Below are positions 1-6,358 of a stretch of 14,005 nucleotides of DNA, one piece after another. The notes below the pieces were generated by a model, which worked only from the letters and a program-made list of their open reading frames with translations, did no database searches and was not told the DNA's origin. The translations under genes were made by a program, and so were the position numbers. Positions within the stretch are counted from its first letter, which is position 1, and every line of letters begins with the position of its first letter. The stretch is from positions 1 to 14,005 of the forward strand of contig DASZDK010000064.1 of NCBI GenBank assembly GCA_035942035.1. The letters run 5' to 3'. The stretch comes from JAHWJR01 sp035942035 (GTDB taxonomy: Bacteria > Actinomycetota > Acidimicrobiia > Acidimicrobiales > CADCSY01).

Positions 1-1
1 C

Positions 2-592
2 CTCACCACCGGTGCCATCCCCGACCCCACCACTACCACCACCACCAGCACTACGACCACCACCGTACCCCCGGCTGTGCGGACCCCGGTGGTCGACTTC
101 GACGGCGACGGTGACAGCGACCGCTCGGTGTTCCGCAAGGGCGCCTGGTACGTGCACGGCCAGTCCACCGTGTTCCTCGGTGCCGCCGGCGACATTCCCG
201 TGCCCGGCGACTACAACGGCGACGGCACCACCGATCGGGCCGTGTACCGCAACGGGGCCTGGTACGTGCACAACCAGCCCACGGGGTACATGGGCAACGC
301 CAGCGACATCCCCGTGCCCGGTGACTACGACGGCAACGGCACCACCGACCGGGGCATCTACCGACGCTCGGTGGGCGGCTGGTACATCCAGGGTCAGCCC
401 ACCGTGTTCCTGGGCCTCAACAGCGATGTCCCCGTGCCCGGTGACTACGACGGCAACGCCACCACCGATCGAGCCATCTGGCGACCGTCGGTGGGCGGCT
501 GGTACGTCCAGAACCAGCCCACGGTGTTCCTCGGCGTCAAGGGTGACATCCCCCTGCCGTTGCCCCAGGCCATCTACCGGGTCTTCTTCTAG
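2..592 (+). CDS. Secreted FG-GAP/VCBS-like repeat protein, 3' end only
   Basis: The reading frame is open from the left edge of the window to a TAG at 590-592, so the N-terminus is missing. The visible part starts with a Thr-rich linker (a run of T with one S) and then has about four repeats of roughly 40 residues. Each is built around an Asp-rich loop (DFDGDGDSDR, DYNGDGTTDR, DYDGNGTTDR, DYDGNATTDR) followed by a Trp-Tyr strand (GAWYVHGQ, GGWYIQGQ) and a PTVFLG turn. Asp/Gly loops of this kind bind calcium in FG-GAP/VCBS beta-propeller repeats, and the Thr-rich linker fits an extracellular, surface-exposed protein. The four repeats seen would be part of a larger propeller. The exact substrate or ligand cannot be told. 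The next gene starts 20 bases downstream and is probably co-transcribed. Function beyond 'secreted repeat protein' is not supported. Confidence 0.8.
   Translation, partial: LTTGAIPDPTTTTTTSTTTTTVPPAVRTPVVDFDGDGDSDRSVFRKGAWYVHGQSTVFLGAAGDIPVPGDYNGDGTTDRAVYRNGAWYVHNQPTGYMGNASDIPVPGDYDGNGTTDRGIYRRSVGGWYIQGQPTVFLGLNSDVPVPGDYDGNATTDRAIWRPSVGGWYVQNQPTVFLGVKGDIPLPLPQAIYRVFF
190..560 (+). repeat. Intragenic tandem repeats of the FG-GAP-like protein
   Basis: The propeller repeats are also conserved at DNA level. The segment CCCGTGCCCGGTGACTACGA occurs at about 309-328 and 429-448, with a near copy at about 198-217. The GGTGGGCGGCTGGTAC block occurs at 370 and 490. Such similarity suggests recent unit duplication or gene conversion within the gene. 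Confidence 0.65.
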
Positions 593-612
593 GCCCAAAG
601 AGGCAGCGACCG

Positions 613-1347
613 ATGTCCATGGTGGACCAGGCCTCCCAGCTGTGGGCGCCGGTGTCGGCACTGAGCACCTCGGCCGAGGTGCGCCCGCCACCGGCCAAGC
701 GGGCCCTGGATGCGGTGGGAGCGGCCGTGTTGTTGGTGGTGCTGGGCCCGCTGCTGGGAGTCCTGGCCCTGGCCGTGGGCCTCACCTCGCCCGGGCCGGT
801 GCTGTTCCGCCAGCGCCGGGTGGGCCGGGGCGGCGTGGAGTTCGACGTGGTCAAGTTCCGCACCATGCACCGCCACGCCGAGCGCCAGCTGCGGGCGGTG
901 CCCGACCTGCACGCCAGCTACGTGGCCTACGGCTACAAGCTCCCTCTCGGCGCCGACCCCCGGGTGACGAGGGTGGGGGCGGTGCTGCGGCGCTTGGACC
1001 TCGACGAGTTGCCCCAGCTGTGGAACGTGCTGCGCGGCCAGATGAGCCTGGTGGGCCCCCGCCCGGTTCCGCATACCGAGCTCGCCCGCTACGGCGGCCA
1101 CCGCTGCCACTACGAGGCGGTGCGCCCGGGCATGACCGGGCTGTGGCAGGTGAGCGGGCGCAACCGCTTGGCCTACGACCAGCGGGTGGCGCTCGACGTG
1201 GACTACGCCCAGCACCTCAGCTTCGGCCGCGACCTGGCCATCCTGGCCCGCACCCTGCCCGCCATGGTCCGGGGAGGCGGCAGCGCCTCGTCATCGCTCG
1301 AGCCAGCGACGGAACTGCTCGTCCCGACGGGCACGACAGGCGGCTGA
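613..1347 (+). CDS. Bacterial sugar-1-phosphate transferase (WcaJ/ExoY/RfbP family)
   Basis: This 244-residue protein belongs to the small monotopic phosphoglycosyl transferases (bacterial sugar transferase domain), which move a sugar-1-phosphate from a nucleotide sugar to undecaprenyl phosphate at the inner face of the membrane. That is the first step of exopolysaccharide, capsule or glycan synthesis. Visible hallmarks are the N-terminal membrane segment after KRALDAVG (about 29-57), PGPVLFRQRRVGRGG, KFRTM (81-85), DPRVTR (115-120), the DELPQLWN block with the catalytic Asp-Glu pair (131-132), MSLVGPRP, and RPGMTGLWQVSGRN. Length is normal for the short ExoY-like form, without the long multi-pass N-terminus of WbaP. 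The start ATG at 613 has an AGAGG about 10 bases upstream; ATG 619 is an alternative. Sugar specificity cannot be read from sequence. It follows a secreted repeat protein and may close a surface-polysaccharide cluster lying to the left. Confidence 0.93.
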   Translation: MSMVDQASQLWAPVSALSTSAEVRPPPAKRALDAVGAAVLLVVLGPLLGVLALAVGLTSPGPVLFRQRRVGRGGVEFDVVKFRTMHRHAERQLRAVPDLHASYVAYGYKLPLGADPRVTRVGAVLRRLDLDELPQLWNVLRGQMSLVGPRPVPHTELARYGGHRCHYEAVRPGMTGLWQVSGRNRLAYDQRVALDVDYAQHLSFGRDLAILARTLPAMVRGGGSASSSLEPATELLVPTGTTGG

Positions 1348-1417
1348 GCAGCGACACACGACGACCCGTGCCCGGGGGCCTCGACCTTGCGAGCTCCCGC
1401 CCGCTACTCCGCGAAAA

Positions 1418-1435
1418 CTCCGCGAGCGTGCGGAG
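1418..1435 (+). terminator. Hairpin after sugar transferase
   Basis: A perfect 6-bp GC-rich stem CTCCGC/GCGGAG with a 6-base loop lies 70 bases after the sugar transferase stop. There is no clear T tract (ATTC follows), so a terminator role is only suggested. Confidence 0.35.
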
Positions 1436-1457
1436 ATTCAGCGACACTGAACGATAC

Positions 1458-1565
1458 GGACCGGCACGGAAAAGCGACTGTGAGCTGGGCTTTTGCGCAA
1501 AGTCCCTGCTGTGGATGAGCGCCTCGATCGGCTTTGAAGGCGGGGGAGCCCACCAGGTACCCAGA
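1458..1565 (+). ncRNA. Possible c-di-GMP-I (GEMM-like) riboswitch, weak
   Basis: Some hallmarks of the GEMM-I aptamer are visible in order: CACGGAAAAGC (1465-1475), then TGCGCAAAGTCC (1494-1505; the family has ACGCAAAGCC), then GGGAGCC (1544-1550) and CCAGGTACC (1553-1561; the family has CCGGGTTACC). GGAC (1458-1461) can pair with GTCC (1502-1505), and AAAAGC (1470-1475) with GCTTTT (1489-1494). Against it, the strongly conserved first-strand GCAAACC is absent and the second half has extra bases. A c-di-GMP aptamer upstream of a pilus operon would make sense, but separate promoters seem to lie between them. Treat as an unproven structured leader. Confidence 0.22.
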
Positions 1566-1654
1566 CACCTCCGCCCGCCACTCTAGGGGGTGGCGCCGGG
1601 GTGGCCTCGCCGGGGCCACGGCTCCACCGTGGTCGGGTGGGCGGCGTCACTCAC

Positions 1655-1660
1655 TAGGGT
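1655..1660 (+). promoter_or_regulatory. -10 box TAGGGT for leaderless micro-gene
   Basis: TAGGGT fits the actinobacterial TANNNT -10 hexamer. The ATG at 1667 begins exactly 6 bases after it, the spacing expected if transcription starts on the A of the start codon. No clear -35 and no Shine-Dalgarno sequence are present. Confidence 0.45.
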
Positions 1661-1666
1661 GCGCCC

Positions 1667-1741
1667 ATGAAGAAGCTCCTGATCCTGATCGTGCTCGTCG
1701 CCCTGGGCACCGTGGCCGCCCGGAAGCTCAAGGACACCTAA
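1667..1741 (+). CDS. 24-residue membrane-type micro-protein, leaderless
   Basis: A short frame reads MKKLLILIVLVALGTVAARK, then four more residues, then TAA. It has two Lys, a hydrophobic helix of about 14 residues, and a basic-polar tail, so it looks like a single-pass membrane peptide. It resembles the N-terminal half of the small actinobacterial DLW-39-type proteins (MKKLL start, one hydrophobic helix, basic tail) but lacks their C-terminal Leu-Trp and acidic end; that comparison is from memory and is loose. The context supports it as a gene: a -10 box sits 6 bases before the ATG (leaderless arrangement) and a strong hairpin lies 15 bases after the stop. Function is unknown. Confidence 0.55.
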   Translation: MKKLLILIVLVALGTVAARKLKDT

Positions 1742-1756
1742 GGCCCAAGCTGGCCT

Positions 1757-1782
1757 GCATGGCGTGCTGCGGCACGACATGC
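1757..1782 (+). terminator. Terminator-like hairpin after micro-gene
   Basis: GCATG-G-CGTGC, loop TGCG, GCACG-A-CATGC forms a 10-bp stem with one G/A mismatch. It is followed by CTTTCC, a short T run, which suits a factor-independent terminator between the micro-gene and the Tad operon. Confidence 0.5.
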
Positions 1783-1798
1783 CTTTCCGAGGATCTCC

Positions 1799-1828
1799 TT
1801 GCGCAGCGCTGTCTTCGGCGTTTAGGGT
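1799..1828 (+). promoter_or_regulatory. Candidate promoter of the Tad operon
   Basis: TTGCGC (1799-1804), an 18-base spacer and TAGGGT (1823-1828) form a plausible -35/-10 pair. It lies just after the terminator-like hairpin and about 50 bases before the first Tad gene, giving a leader of about 45 bases that carries its Shine-Dalgarno sequence. The -10 is identical to the boxes before the micro-gene and the tRNA. Confidence 0.4.
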
Positions 1829-1879
1829 GCCCGTGCCACTCCCCCTCAGAAGCGTCGTCGCGCGCTACGAGGAGTGGAT

Positions 1880-2533
1880 GTGCTCATCGCCTGCTGGTCG
1901 GTCAAGGGGGGCAGCGGCACCACGGTGGTGTCGGTCGCCCTCGCCGCCGTGCTCACCCGTTCGTCCCCCTCGGGGGTCCTGCTCGCCGATCTCGGCGGTG
2001 ACGTCCCCGCCGTTGCCGGCCTGCCCGAGCCCTCGGGGCCGGGCCTGGCCGAGTGGCTGGCGTCGGGTGACACGGTCCCTGCCGACGCCCTGTCCCGCCT
2101 CGAGCTGAGCGGCCCCGGCGGGCTGCGCGTCCTCGCTGCCGGCGCCTCGCCGGTGCCGAGCGCCCCTGGCCGGGCCGAGGTACTCGCCGCCCTGCTCGCC
2201 TCGGATCCCCGTCCCGTGGTGGCCGACTGCGGTTGCGGTCCGTACGACGCCGGCTTGGCGGTGGCGGCGGCCGCCTCGGCCTCCCTGCTGGTGCTGCGCC
2301 CCTGCTACCTCTCGCTACGGCGGGCGCTGCAGGCGCCGGTTCGCCCTTCGGGGGTGATCCTGGTCAGCGAGCCGGGTCGGGCCCTCGGCCGGAGCGACGT
2401 CGAAGACGTGCTGGGTGTGCCCGTCCGGGCCGTCGTCGGTGTCGACCCGGCGGTCGCTCGGGCGGTCGACGCCGGCGTGCTGCCGGCCCGTCTGCCCCGT
2501 GGCCTCGAGCGGTCGCTGCGCCGTGCCGCTTGA
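1880..2533 (+). CDS. CpaE/TadZ-like ATPase of the Tad pilus operon
   Basis: This protein of about 217 residues starts MLIACWSVKGGSGTTVVSVA. KGGSGTT is a deviant Walker A in which the usual GKT/S lysine is Thr, as in CpaE/TadZ rather than classical ParA. A hydrophobic strand with Asp-Cys-Gly (VVADCGCG) forms the Walker B-like region. In Tad systems CpaE/TadZ localises the assembly machine on the inner membrane. Actinobacterial 'helicase/secretion neighborhoods' carry a short CpaE homologue in exactly this first position, like Rv3660c in Mycobacterium tuberculosis. GAGGAG at 1869-1874 is ideally placed for GTG 1880, so I chose that start over GTG 1874, which lies inside the Shine-Dalgarno. The protein is short because it lacks the N-terminal receiver-like domain of proteobacterial CpaE. 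The next gene begins near or within its end. Confidence 0.85.
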   Translation: MLIACWSVKGGSGTTVVSVALAAVLTRSSPSGVLLADLGGDVPAVAGLPEPSGPGLAEWLASGDTVPADALSRLELSGPGGLRVLAAGASPVPSAPGRAEVLAALLASDPRPVVADCGCGPYDAGLAVAAAASASLLVLRPCYLSLRRALQAPVRPSGVILVSEPGRALGRSDVEDVLGVPVRAVVGVDPAVARAVDAGVLPARLPRGLERSLRRAA

Positions 2534-2552
2534 GTCCGAGGCGGACCTCCCC

Positions 2553-3761
2553 ATGGGCCTGGAGGACCGCGTGCACCAGTTGCTGCTGGCGACGGGGGAT
2601 CCCGCCCCCGAAGGGCCGGCGGCGCTGCGCCAGCGGGTGCAGCACCTGGCCCGGTCCGAGGCGCCGCTGCTGGGTGGCGAGCGCCTCGCCCGCCTGATCG
2701 ACGGCGTGACCGCTCGCGCCTGCGGCCTCGGGCCGCTCGAGCCCCTGCTGGCCGATCCCGAGGTCACCGAGGTGATGGTCAACGGGTCGGGGCCGGTGTG
2801 GGTCGAGCGGTCGGGGCGGGTGGAGCGGGTCGGCCTCGAGCTCACCGCCTCTACCGTCGAGCAGCTCATCGAGCGGGTCGTCGGACCCCTCGGGCTGCGC
2901 ATCGACCGCTCCTCCCCGCTGGTCGACGCCCGCCTGCCCGATGGGTCCCGGGTGAACGCGGTGGTCCCTCCCCTCTCGGTCGACGGGCCCTGTCTCACCA
3001 TCCGCCGCTTCGGGACGCGGCGCCTCCCTCTGGAGCAGTTCTGCCCGCCGGGTGTCGCCGAGCTGCTGGGCTGGGCGGTGCGGTCCCAGGCCAACGTCGT
3101 GGTTTCCGGGGGCACCGGTGCCGGCAAGACCACGTTGCTCAACGCCCTCGCCGCCGAGATCCCGTCCGGCGAGCGCGTGATCACAGTCGAGGACGCCGCC
3201 GAGCTGCGCTTGCCCGGTGACCACGTCGTGCGCCTCGAGGCTCGGCCGGCCAATGCCGAGGGGGTCGGTGCCGTGTCCCTGCGCCAACTCGTGCGCAATG
3301 CCCTGCGCATGCGCCCCGACCGCATCATCGTGGGCGAGGTCCGGGGGCCCGAGGCACTCGACATGCTCCAGGCCATGAACACGGGCCACGAAGGCTCGTT
3401 GTCCACCTGCCACGCCAACAGCGCCGCCGACGCCCTGCGCCGGCTGGAGACCATGGTGCTCACCGGGTCGGTGGCGTTGCCGCTGGCGGCGGTGCGCGAT
3501 CAGCTCCACGCCGCGGTCGACCTGGTGGTGCAGGTGGCCCGCCGGACCGATGGAGGCCGGCGCGTCGTCGAGCTGGCCGAGGTGTTGCCGCCGGGAGCAG
3601 CGGCGGCCAGTGGCGCCCACGGTGAAGCTGCCAGCGGCGTGCGGCCACTCGGGGGGCCCGCTGGGCTGTATGCCCTTCCCCGCCGGCCGCCACGGGCGCC
3701 CGGCGCCACCGCCCCCGACCCGGCGTGGGTCGACGACGATGCCGGCGGAGCGTGTTCATGA
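2553..3761 (+). CDS. tadA: TadA/CpaF secretion ATPase
   Basis: This 402-residue type II/IV secretion ATPase drives assembly of Flp pili from the cytoplasmic side of the membrane. Numbering from ATG 2553, it has the N-terminal CpaF-type domain (GLGPLEPLLADPEVTEVMVN, about 58-77), Walker A GGTGAGKTT (186-194), the Asp box VITVEDAAEL (209-218), Walker B RPDRIIVGEV (254-263) and the His box GHEGSLSTCHANS (278-290). All key residues are intact. The Gly/Ala/Pro-rich C-terminal 60 residues look disordered. ATG 2553 has only a weak GAGG upstream. An in-frame GTG at 2523 would overlap the preceding stop and give 10 more residues, so the start is uncertain. Its TGA overlaps the ATG of tadB (ATGA), indicating translational coupling. 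Confidence 0.95.
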   Translation: MGLEDRVHQLLLATGDPAPEGPAALRQRVQHLARSEAPLLGGERLARLIDGVTARACGLGPLEPLLADPEVTEVMVNGSGPVWVERSGRVERVGLELTASTVEQLIERVVGPLGLRIDRSSPLVDARLPDGSRVNAVVPPLSVDGPCLTIRRFGTRRLPLEQFCPPGVAELLGWAVRSQANVVVSGGTGAGKTTLLNALAAEIPSGERVITVEDAAELRLPGDHVVRLEARPANAEGVGAVSLRQLVRNALRMRPDRIIVGEVRGPEALDMLQAMNTGHEGSLSTCHANSAADALRRLETMVLTGSVALPLAAVRDQLHAAVDLVVQVARRTDGGRRVVELAEVLPPGAAAASGAHGEAASGVRPLGGPAGLYALPRRPPRAPGATAPDPAWVDDDAGGACS

Positions 3762-4660
3762 GCCCCGCAGCTCCCCTGGTCGCCGGCCTGCTCGTGCTGA
3801 CCTCGGCGCTGGCGGCGGGCGCGGCCGTGGGGACGGGCCGGCGATCGCTGGTGGTGCGCCGTCTGGCGGCCGGCGTGCCGGTGGCGGCGCCCGTGGCGAG
3901 TGGCCTGCCGGTGTGGCTGCCGCCACCGCCGGCCTGGCTCGGCCGGTCGCTGATGGCGGCGGGCGTGGTCGCCGACGCGTCCTCGGCGTGGAGGGCGTGG
4001 CTGCTGGCCGGCGCCGGGGCGACCGCGCTGGCGGCGCTGGCCGGGGGCCCGGGCCTCGCCGCGGTCGCCGCGGTGGCGTCGGTCACCGGACCGCCGGCGG
4101 CGCTGTTCGCCTGTTCGGGTCGGGCCGACCGTCTGCTCGAGGGTGCGCTGCCTGAGCTGCTCGAGGCGATGGCCCGCAGCCTGCGCAGCGGGGCATCCCT
4201 GCGCCAGGCGGTGGAGGAGACCGCCGCCGCTCCGGGCCTGCTCGGCCGCGATCTGCGCCTGGTGACCGCGGAGGTCGCCGCCGGCGTGTCGTTGGTCACC
4301 GCCCTCGACCGATGGGGTCGACGGCGCCCGCTGCCAGGGGTGCGCCTGGCGGTGTCCGCGCTGGCGCTGGGGGCCGAGGCCGGCGGCGCCCACGCTCGCG
4401 CCCTCGACGGCGTGGCCGCCACTCTGCGGGCCCGGTCGGCCGTGGCGGGGGAGGTACGGGCGCTGTCGGCGCAGGCTCGCCTCTCCGCCGTGGTCATCGT
4501 GCTGGCGCCGCTGGCTTTCTCGACCCTGGCGGCTGCTACCGACGACCGCACCGCCGCATTCTTCGGCACCCCCCTGGGCCTGGCCTGCCTGGCCGCCGGT
4601 CTCGCTCTCGACGCCGTGGCCGCGCTGTGGATGCACCGGTTGTCCCGGGTCGAATCGTGA
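3758..4660 (+). CDS. tadB: TadB-like inner-membrane platform protein
   Basis: This 300-residue membrane protein carries a type II secretion F domain in its C-terminal half: ALPELLEAMARSLRSGASLRQAVEE, then the conserved LGAEAGG and a helical region ending in two transmembrane helices. Earlier hydrophobic segments lie at about 7-25 and 88-115. TadB and TadC together form the inner-membrane platform on which the TadA ATPase acts. I chose ATG 3758 because it overlaps the tadA stop as ATGA; an upstream in-frame start at 3725 lies inside tadA. tadC follows 9 bases later. In actinobacteria the TadB and TadC halves are divergent, so the assignment rests on gene order plus the F-domain pattern. Confidence 0.88.
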   Translation: MSPAAPLVAGLLVLTSALAAGAAVGTGRRSLVVRRLAAGVPVAAPVASGLPVWLPPPPAWLGRSLMAAGVVADASSAWRAWLLAGAGATALAALAGGPGLAAVAAVASVTGPPAALFACSGRADRLLEGALPELLEAMARSLRSGASLRQAVEETAAAPGLLGRDLRLVTAEVAAGVSLVTALDRWGRRRPLPGVRLAVSALALGAEAGGAHARALDGVAATLRARSAVAGEVRALSAQARLSAVVIVLAPLAFSTLAAATDDRTAAFFGTPLGLACLAAGLALDAVAALWMHRLSRVES

Positions 4661-4669
4661 GGGCGCGCG

Positions 4670-5464
4670 GTGATTGACGTGGCGCTCGGCGCCGGCTGGG
4701 GCGGGGTGGTGCTGGTCGCCGCCTGGCGACGCCGACCGAGGGCGCATCGAGCTCGGGCGCTCGGCGCCGGCGGCCCAGGCCCGTCCGCTGTCGAGCAGTG
4801 CCGCCGTGTCGACGCCTCCCCCGTGGCGGCGTTGGGCCGGGCCCTGCTGCGGGTCTGCCATCGCCCCGCCTCCCCCGGGGCGGCGGTGCGGCTCGGCCGT
4901 GCGGTGGCGGCCACCGCCGCCACCGGGGTGATCCTGCCCCTGGCGGCGCCGGCGGTCGGTGCGATGGTATGGGGCCTCCCGGCCGTGGCCGCCCGCCGCC
5001 AGCGACGGCGGCGGCGGGCAGAGCTCCTGGGTCATCTCCCCGAGGTGGCCGACCTGTTCGTGCTTGCCGTGGGTGCCGGGCTCACCGTTCCCCTGGCGGT
5101 GGCATCGGTCGCCCGTCGTGTCCCCGGTCCCCTCGCCGCCGAGCTGCGCCGGGTGGTGCACGAGGTCGACCTGGGTCGCCGCATCGGTGACGCCCTCGAG
5201 GAGGTTCCCGCCCGTGCCGGCGAAGAGGTGCGGCCGCTGGTCGCCGCCCTCCTGGCATCGGAGCGCTATGGCGCCCCGCTGCTCGACGGGCTGGCCCGCC
5301 TGGCCACCGAGCTCCGGGCCGACCGACGGCGGCGCGCCGAGGAGGCCGCCCGCCGGGTGCCGGTCAAGCTGCTCTTCCCCCTCGTGTTCTGCACACTCCC
5401 CGCCTTCGCGCTGCTGACGGTGGCGCCCCTGCTCGCCGGGGCCGTCGGGTCGCTGCGCCCCTGA
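4670..5464 (+). CDS. tadC: TadC-like inner-membrane platform protein
   Basis: This 264-residue protein is the second type II secretion F-domain protein of the operon. The F domain is seen as LLGHLPEVADLFVLAVGAGLT, GRRIGDALEEVP and LVAALLASERYGAPLLDGL, followed by a basic stretch (LRADRRRRAEEAARR) and a C-terminal hydrophobic pair of helices (VKLLFPLVFCTLPAFALLTV). Membrane segments also precede the F domain (about 82-108). It would partner TadB in the assembly platform. The GTG start lies 9 bases after the tadB stop with a GAGG 7 bases before it. The gene ends 29 bases before the pilin, a gap that contains a strong Shine-Dalgarno sequence. Confidence 0.88.
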   Translation: MIDVALGAGWGGVVLVAAWRRRPRAHRARALGAGGPGPSAVEQCRRVDASPVAALGRALLRVCHRPASPGAAVRLGRAVAATAATGVILPLAAPAVGAMVWGLPAVAARRQRRRRRAELLGHLPEVADLFVLAVGAGLTVPLAVASVARRVPGPLAAELRRVVHEVDLGRRIGDALEEVPARAGEEVRPLVAALLASERYGAPLLDGLARLATELRADRRRRAEEAARRVPVKLLFPLVFCTLPAFALLTVAPLLAGAVGSLRP

Positions 5465-5493
5465 TCCGCAAACACCAGCCACAAGGAGGAGCC

Positions 5494-5733
5494 ATGCTCG
5501 CGCGTGCTCTGTTCGTCCACGTCCACGTCTCCGTGCTGCTCGCCGCCGACCACCTCGGCGCCCGCCTCGACCGCCTCCGGGACGAGAAGGGCCAGACATC
5601 GGCCGAGTACGCCCTCGTCCTGCTCGGCGCCGCCGCCATCGCCCTGCTGATCGGCGCCTGGGCGACCAGGACGAACCGGCTGGGCCGGCTGCTCGACGCC
5701 GTGTTCGACAACGTCATCGGCGACGCCCGTTGA
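5494..5733 (+). CDS. Flp-type prepilin, DUF4244-like
   Basis: This 79-residue protein has a basic N-terminal leader ending RDEKG, then QTSAEYALVLLGAAAIALLI, a single hydrophobic helix, and a short polar C-terminus. The G/QTSAE pattern (Gly at -1, Glu at +5) is a type IV prepilin peptidase site, and the AEY plus helix is typical of Flp pilins. In actinobacterial Tad loci this slot is held by a DUF4244 protein, which fits the length and position. It is therefore the likely major pilus subunit, processed at the membrane. The Shine-Dalgarno AAGGAGGAG just upstream of the ATG is the best in the operon, as expected for a highly made subunit. The 44-residue leader is long for a Flp pilin. Its stop overlaps the possible TTG start of the next gene. 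Confidence 0.85.
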   Translation: MLARALFVHVHVSVLLAADHLGARLDRLRDEKGQTSAEYALVLLGAAAIALLIGAWATRTNRLGRLLDAVFDNVIGDAR

Positions 5734-5741
5734 GGTGGCGA

Positions 5742-6110
5742 GTGGGGGACGACCGGGGCCAGGCGGCGGTTGAGCTGGCCCTGGTCCTCCCGCTCGTCGC
5801 TGCCCTGGCGTTGGCGCTGCTGCAAGTGGCCCTGGTCGTGCGCGACCAGGTGCTCGTCGTCCACGCCGCCCGGGAGGGGGCCCGGGCGGCGGCGGTCGGC
5901 GACGACCCGGAAGCGGCCCGGGCGGCGGCCTTGGCCGGCGCCAGCCTGATCCCCGACCGCGTCGTGGTCGAGGCCTCCGGGCGGGGTGGAGCGGGCAGCC
6001 GGGTGCGGGTGCTGGTCCGCTACGTGTCGGTCACCGACCTCCCGCTCGTCGGTCCCCTCCTCGGTGACGTCGAGCTGTCCGGGTCGGCCTCCATGCGGGT
6101 GGAACGCTGA
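5742..6110 (+). CDS. tadE: TadE-like pseudopilin
   Basis: This protein of about 122 residues has the TadE pattern: a short charged leader (GDDRG), then QAAVELALVLPLVAALALAL with Glu at +5 from the Gly, one transmembrane helix, then ARQ/AREGARAAAV-type sequence (here AAREGARAAAVGDD) and a beta-rich domain. TadE/TadF proteins are minor pilins of Flp pili. GAGGTGG at 5732-5738 lies 6 bases before GTG 5742, so I chose that start. TTG 5730, overlapping the pilin stop as TTGA, is an alternative adding four residues. It is the last gene of the operon. A second TadE/TadG-like gene found in many such loci is not seen here. Confidence 0.88.
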   Translation: MGDDRGQAAVELALVLPLVAALALALLQVALVVRDQVLVVHAAREGARAAAVGDDPEAARAAALAGASLIPDRVVVEASGRGGAGSRVRVLVRYVSVTDLPLVGPLLGDVELSGSASMRVER

Positions 6111-6182
6111 CCACTTCCGATCACGCTGTGCGGCGCTCGCGTCACCAACGCCGGTGTGATGAGTCAGTAAGGGCGTGCGACG

Positions 6183-6202
6183 CCGGTTCCTGAGGGAGCC
6201 GG
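6183..6202 (+). terminator. Hairpin downstream of Tad operon
   Basis: CCGGTTCC, tetraloop TGAG, GGAGCCGG gives 8 bp with one G-T pair, 73 bases after the tadE stop. It is the best candidate end of the Tad transcript, though no T tract follows. Confidence 0.35.
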
Positions 6203-6297
6203 GTCCGTCGACGGTGCAGTACCGGTCAGATCGGTCGGTGTGAGAGGGATGCGGCACGACGTGGCAACGATGAACAGGTCGGGCAACCTCCGGCCAC

Positions 6298-6316
6298 GCC
6301 GTGACTGGTTCACGGC
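6298..6316 (+). terminator. Perfect 7-bp hairpin upstream of sortase
   Basis: GCCGTGA, loop CTGGT, TCACGGC. It covers the earliest in-frame GTG (6301) of the sortase frame, which argues against that GTG being the true start. It could be a terminator or an operator-like site. Confidence 0.3.
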
Positions 6317-6342
6317 GCGCATCGGTTCCTCCCGCTCCTCGT

Positions 6343-6348
6343 TACTCT
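6343..6348 (+). promoter_or_regulatory. Possible -10 box TACTCT for sortase operon
   Basis: TACTCT matches TANNNT and would place the transcription start near 6355. No matching -35 is obvious. GGAGAG (6349-6354), directly after it, could instead be a Shine-Dalgarno for ATG 6359, in which case transcription must begin further upstream. Confidence 0.28.
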
Positions 6349-6358
6349 GGAGAGCCTC

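Larger units (their letters stand above)
1348..1666 (+). other. 319-base gene-free, hairpin-rich leader region
   Basis: No convincing protein-coding frame is seen here. It holds a direct repeat ACTCCGCGA (1406-1414 and 1417-1425), the second copy forming the 5' arm of a perfect hairpin CTCCGC/GCGGAG (1418-1435) that could end the sugar transferase transcript. It also has a structured stretch at about 1458-1565 resembling a c-di-GMP-I riboswitch (separate entry) and hairpins CGCCAC/GTGGCG (1576-1595) and GTGGCC/GGCCAC (1601-1619). The last partly competes with CCACGG/CCGTGG (about 1616-1632). A -10 box for the next micro-gene ends it. Confidence 0.6.

Noticed and set aside
12..1586. Long 524-residue plus-strand frame
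   Set aside because: It is a Pro/Arg/Thr-rich shadow of the FG-GAP-like and sugar transferase genes, caused by high GC content.
1348..1666. Protein-coding genes in the gap after the sugar transferase
   Set aside because: Short frames on both strands overlap hairpins, have no start signals and show no domain-like sequence.
2315..5599. Very long minus-strand frames (382, 418, 487 and 699 residues)
   Set aside because: They lie antisense to the Tad genes, are low-complexity Arg/Gly/Ala-rich, and lack any recognisable domain, whereas the plus-strand frames show full family motifs.
6150..6180. Hammerhead-like GTGATGAGTCAG
   Set aside because: It is not the conserved CTGATGA, and the matching GAAA core element and cleavage stem are absent.
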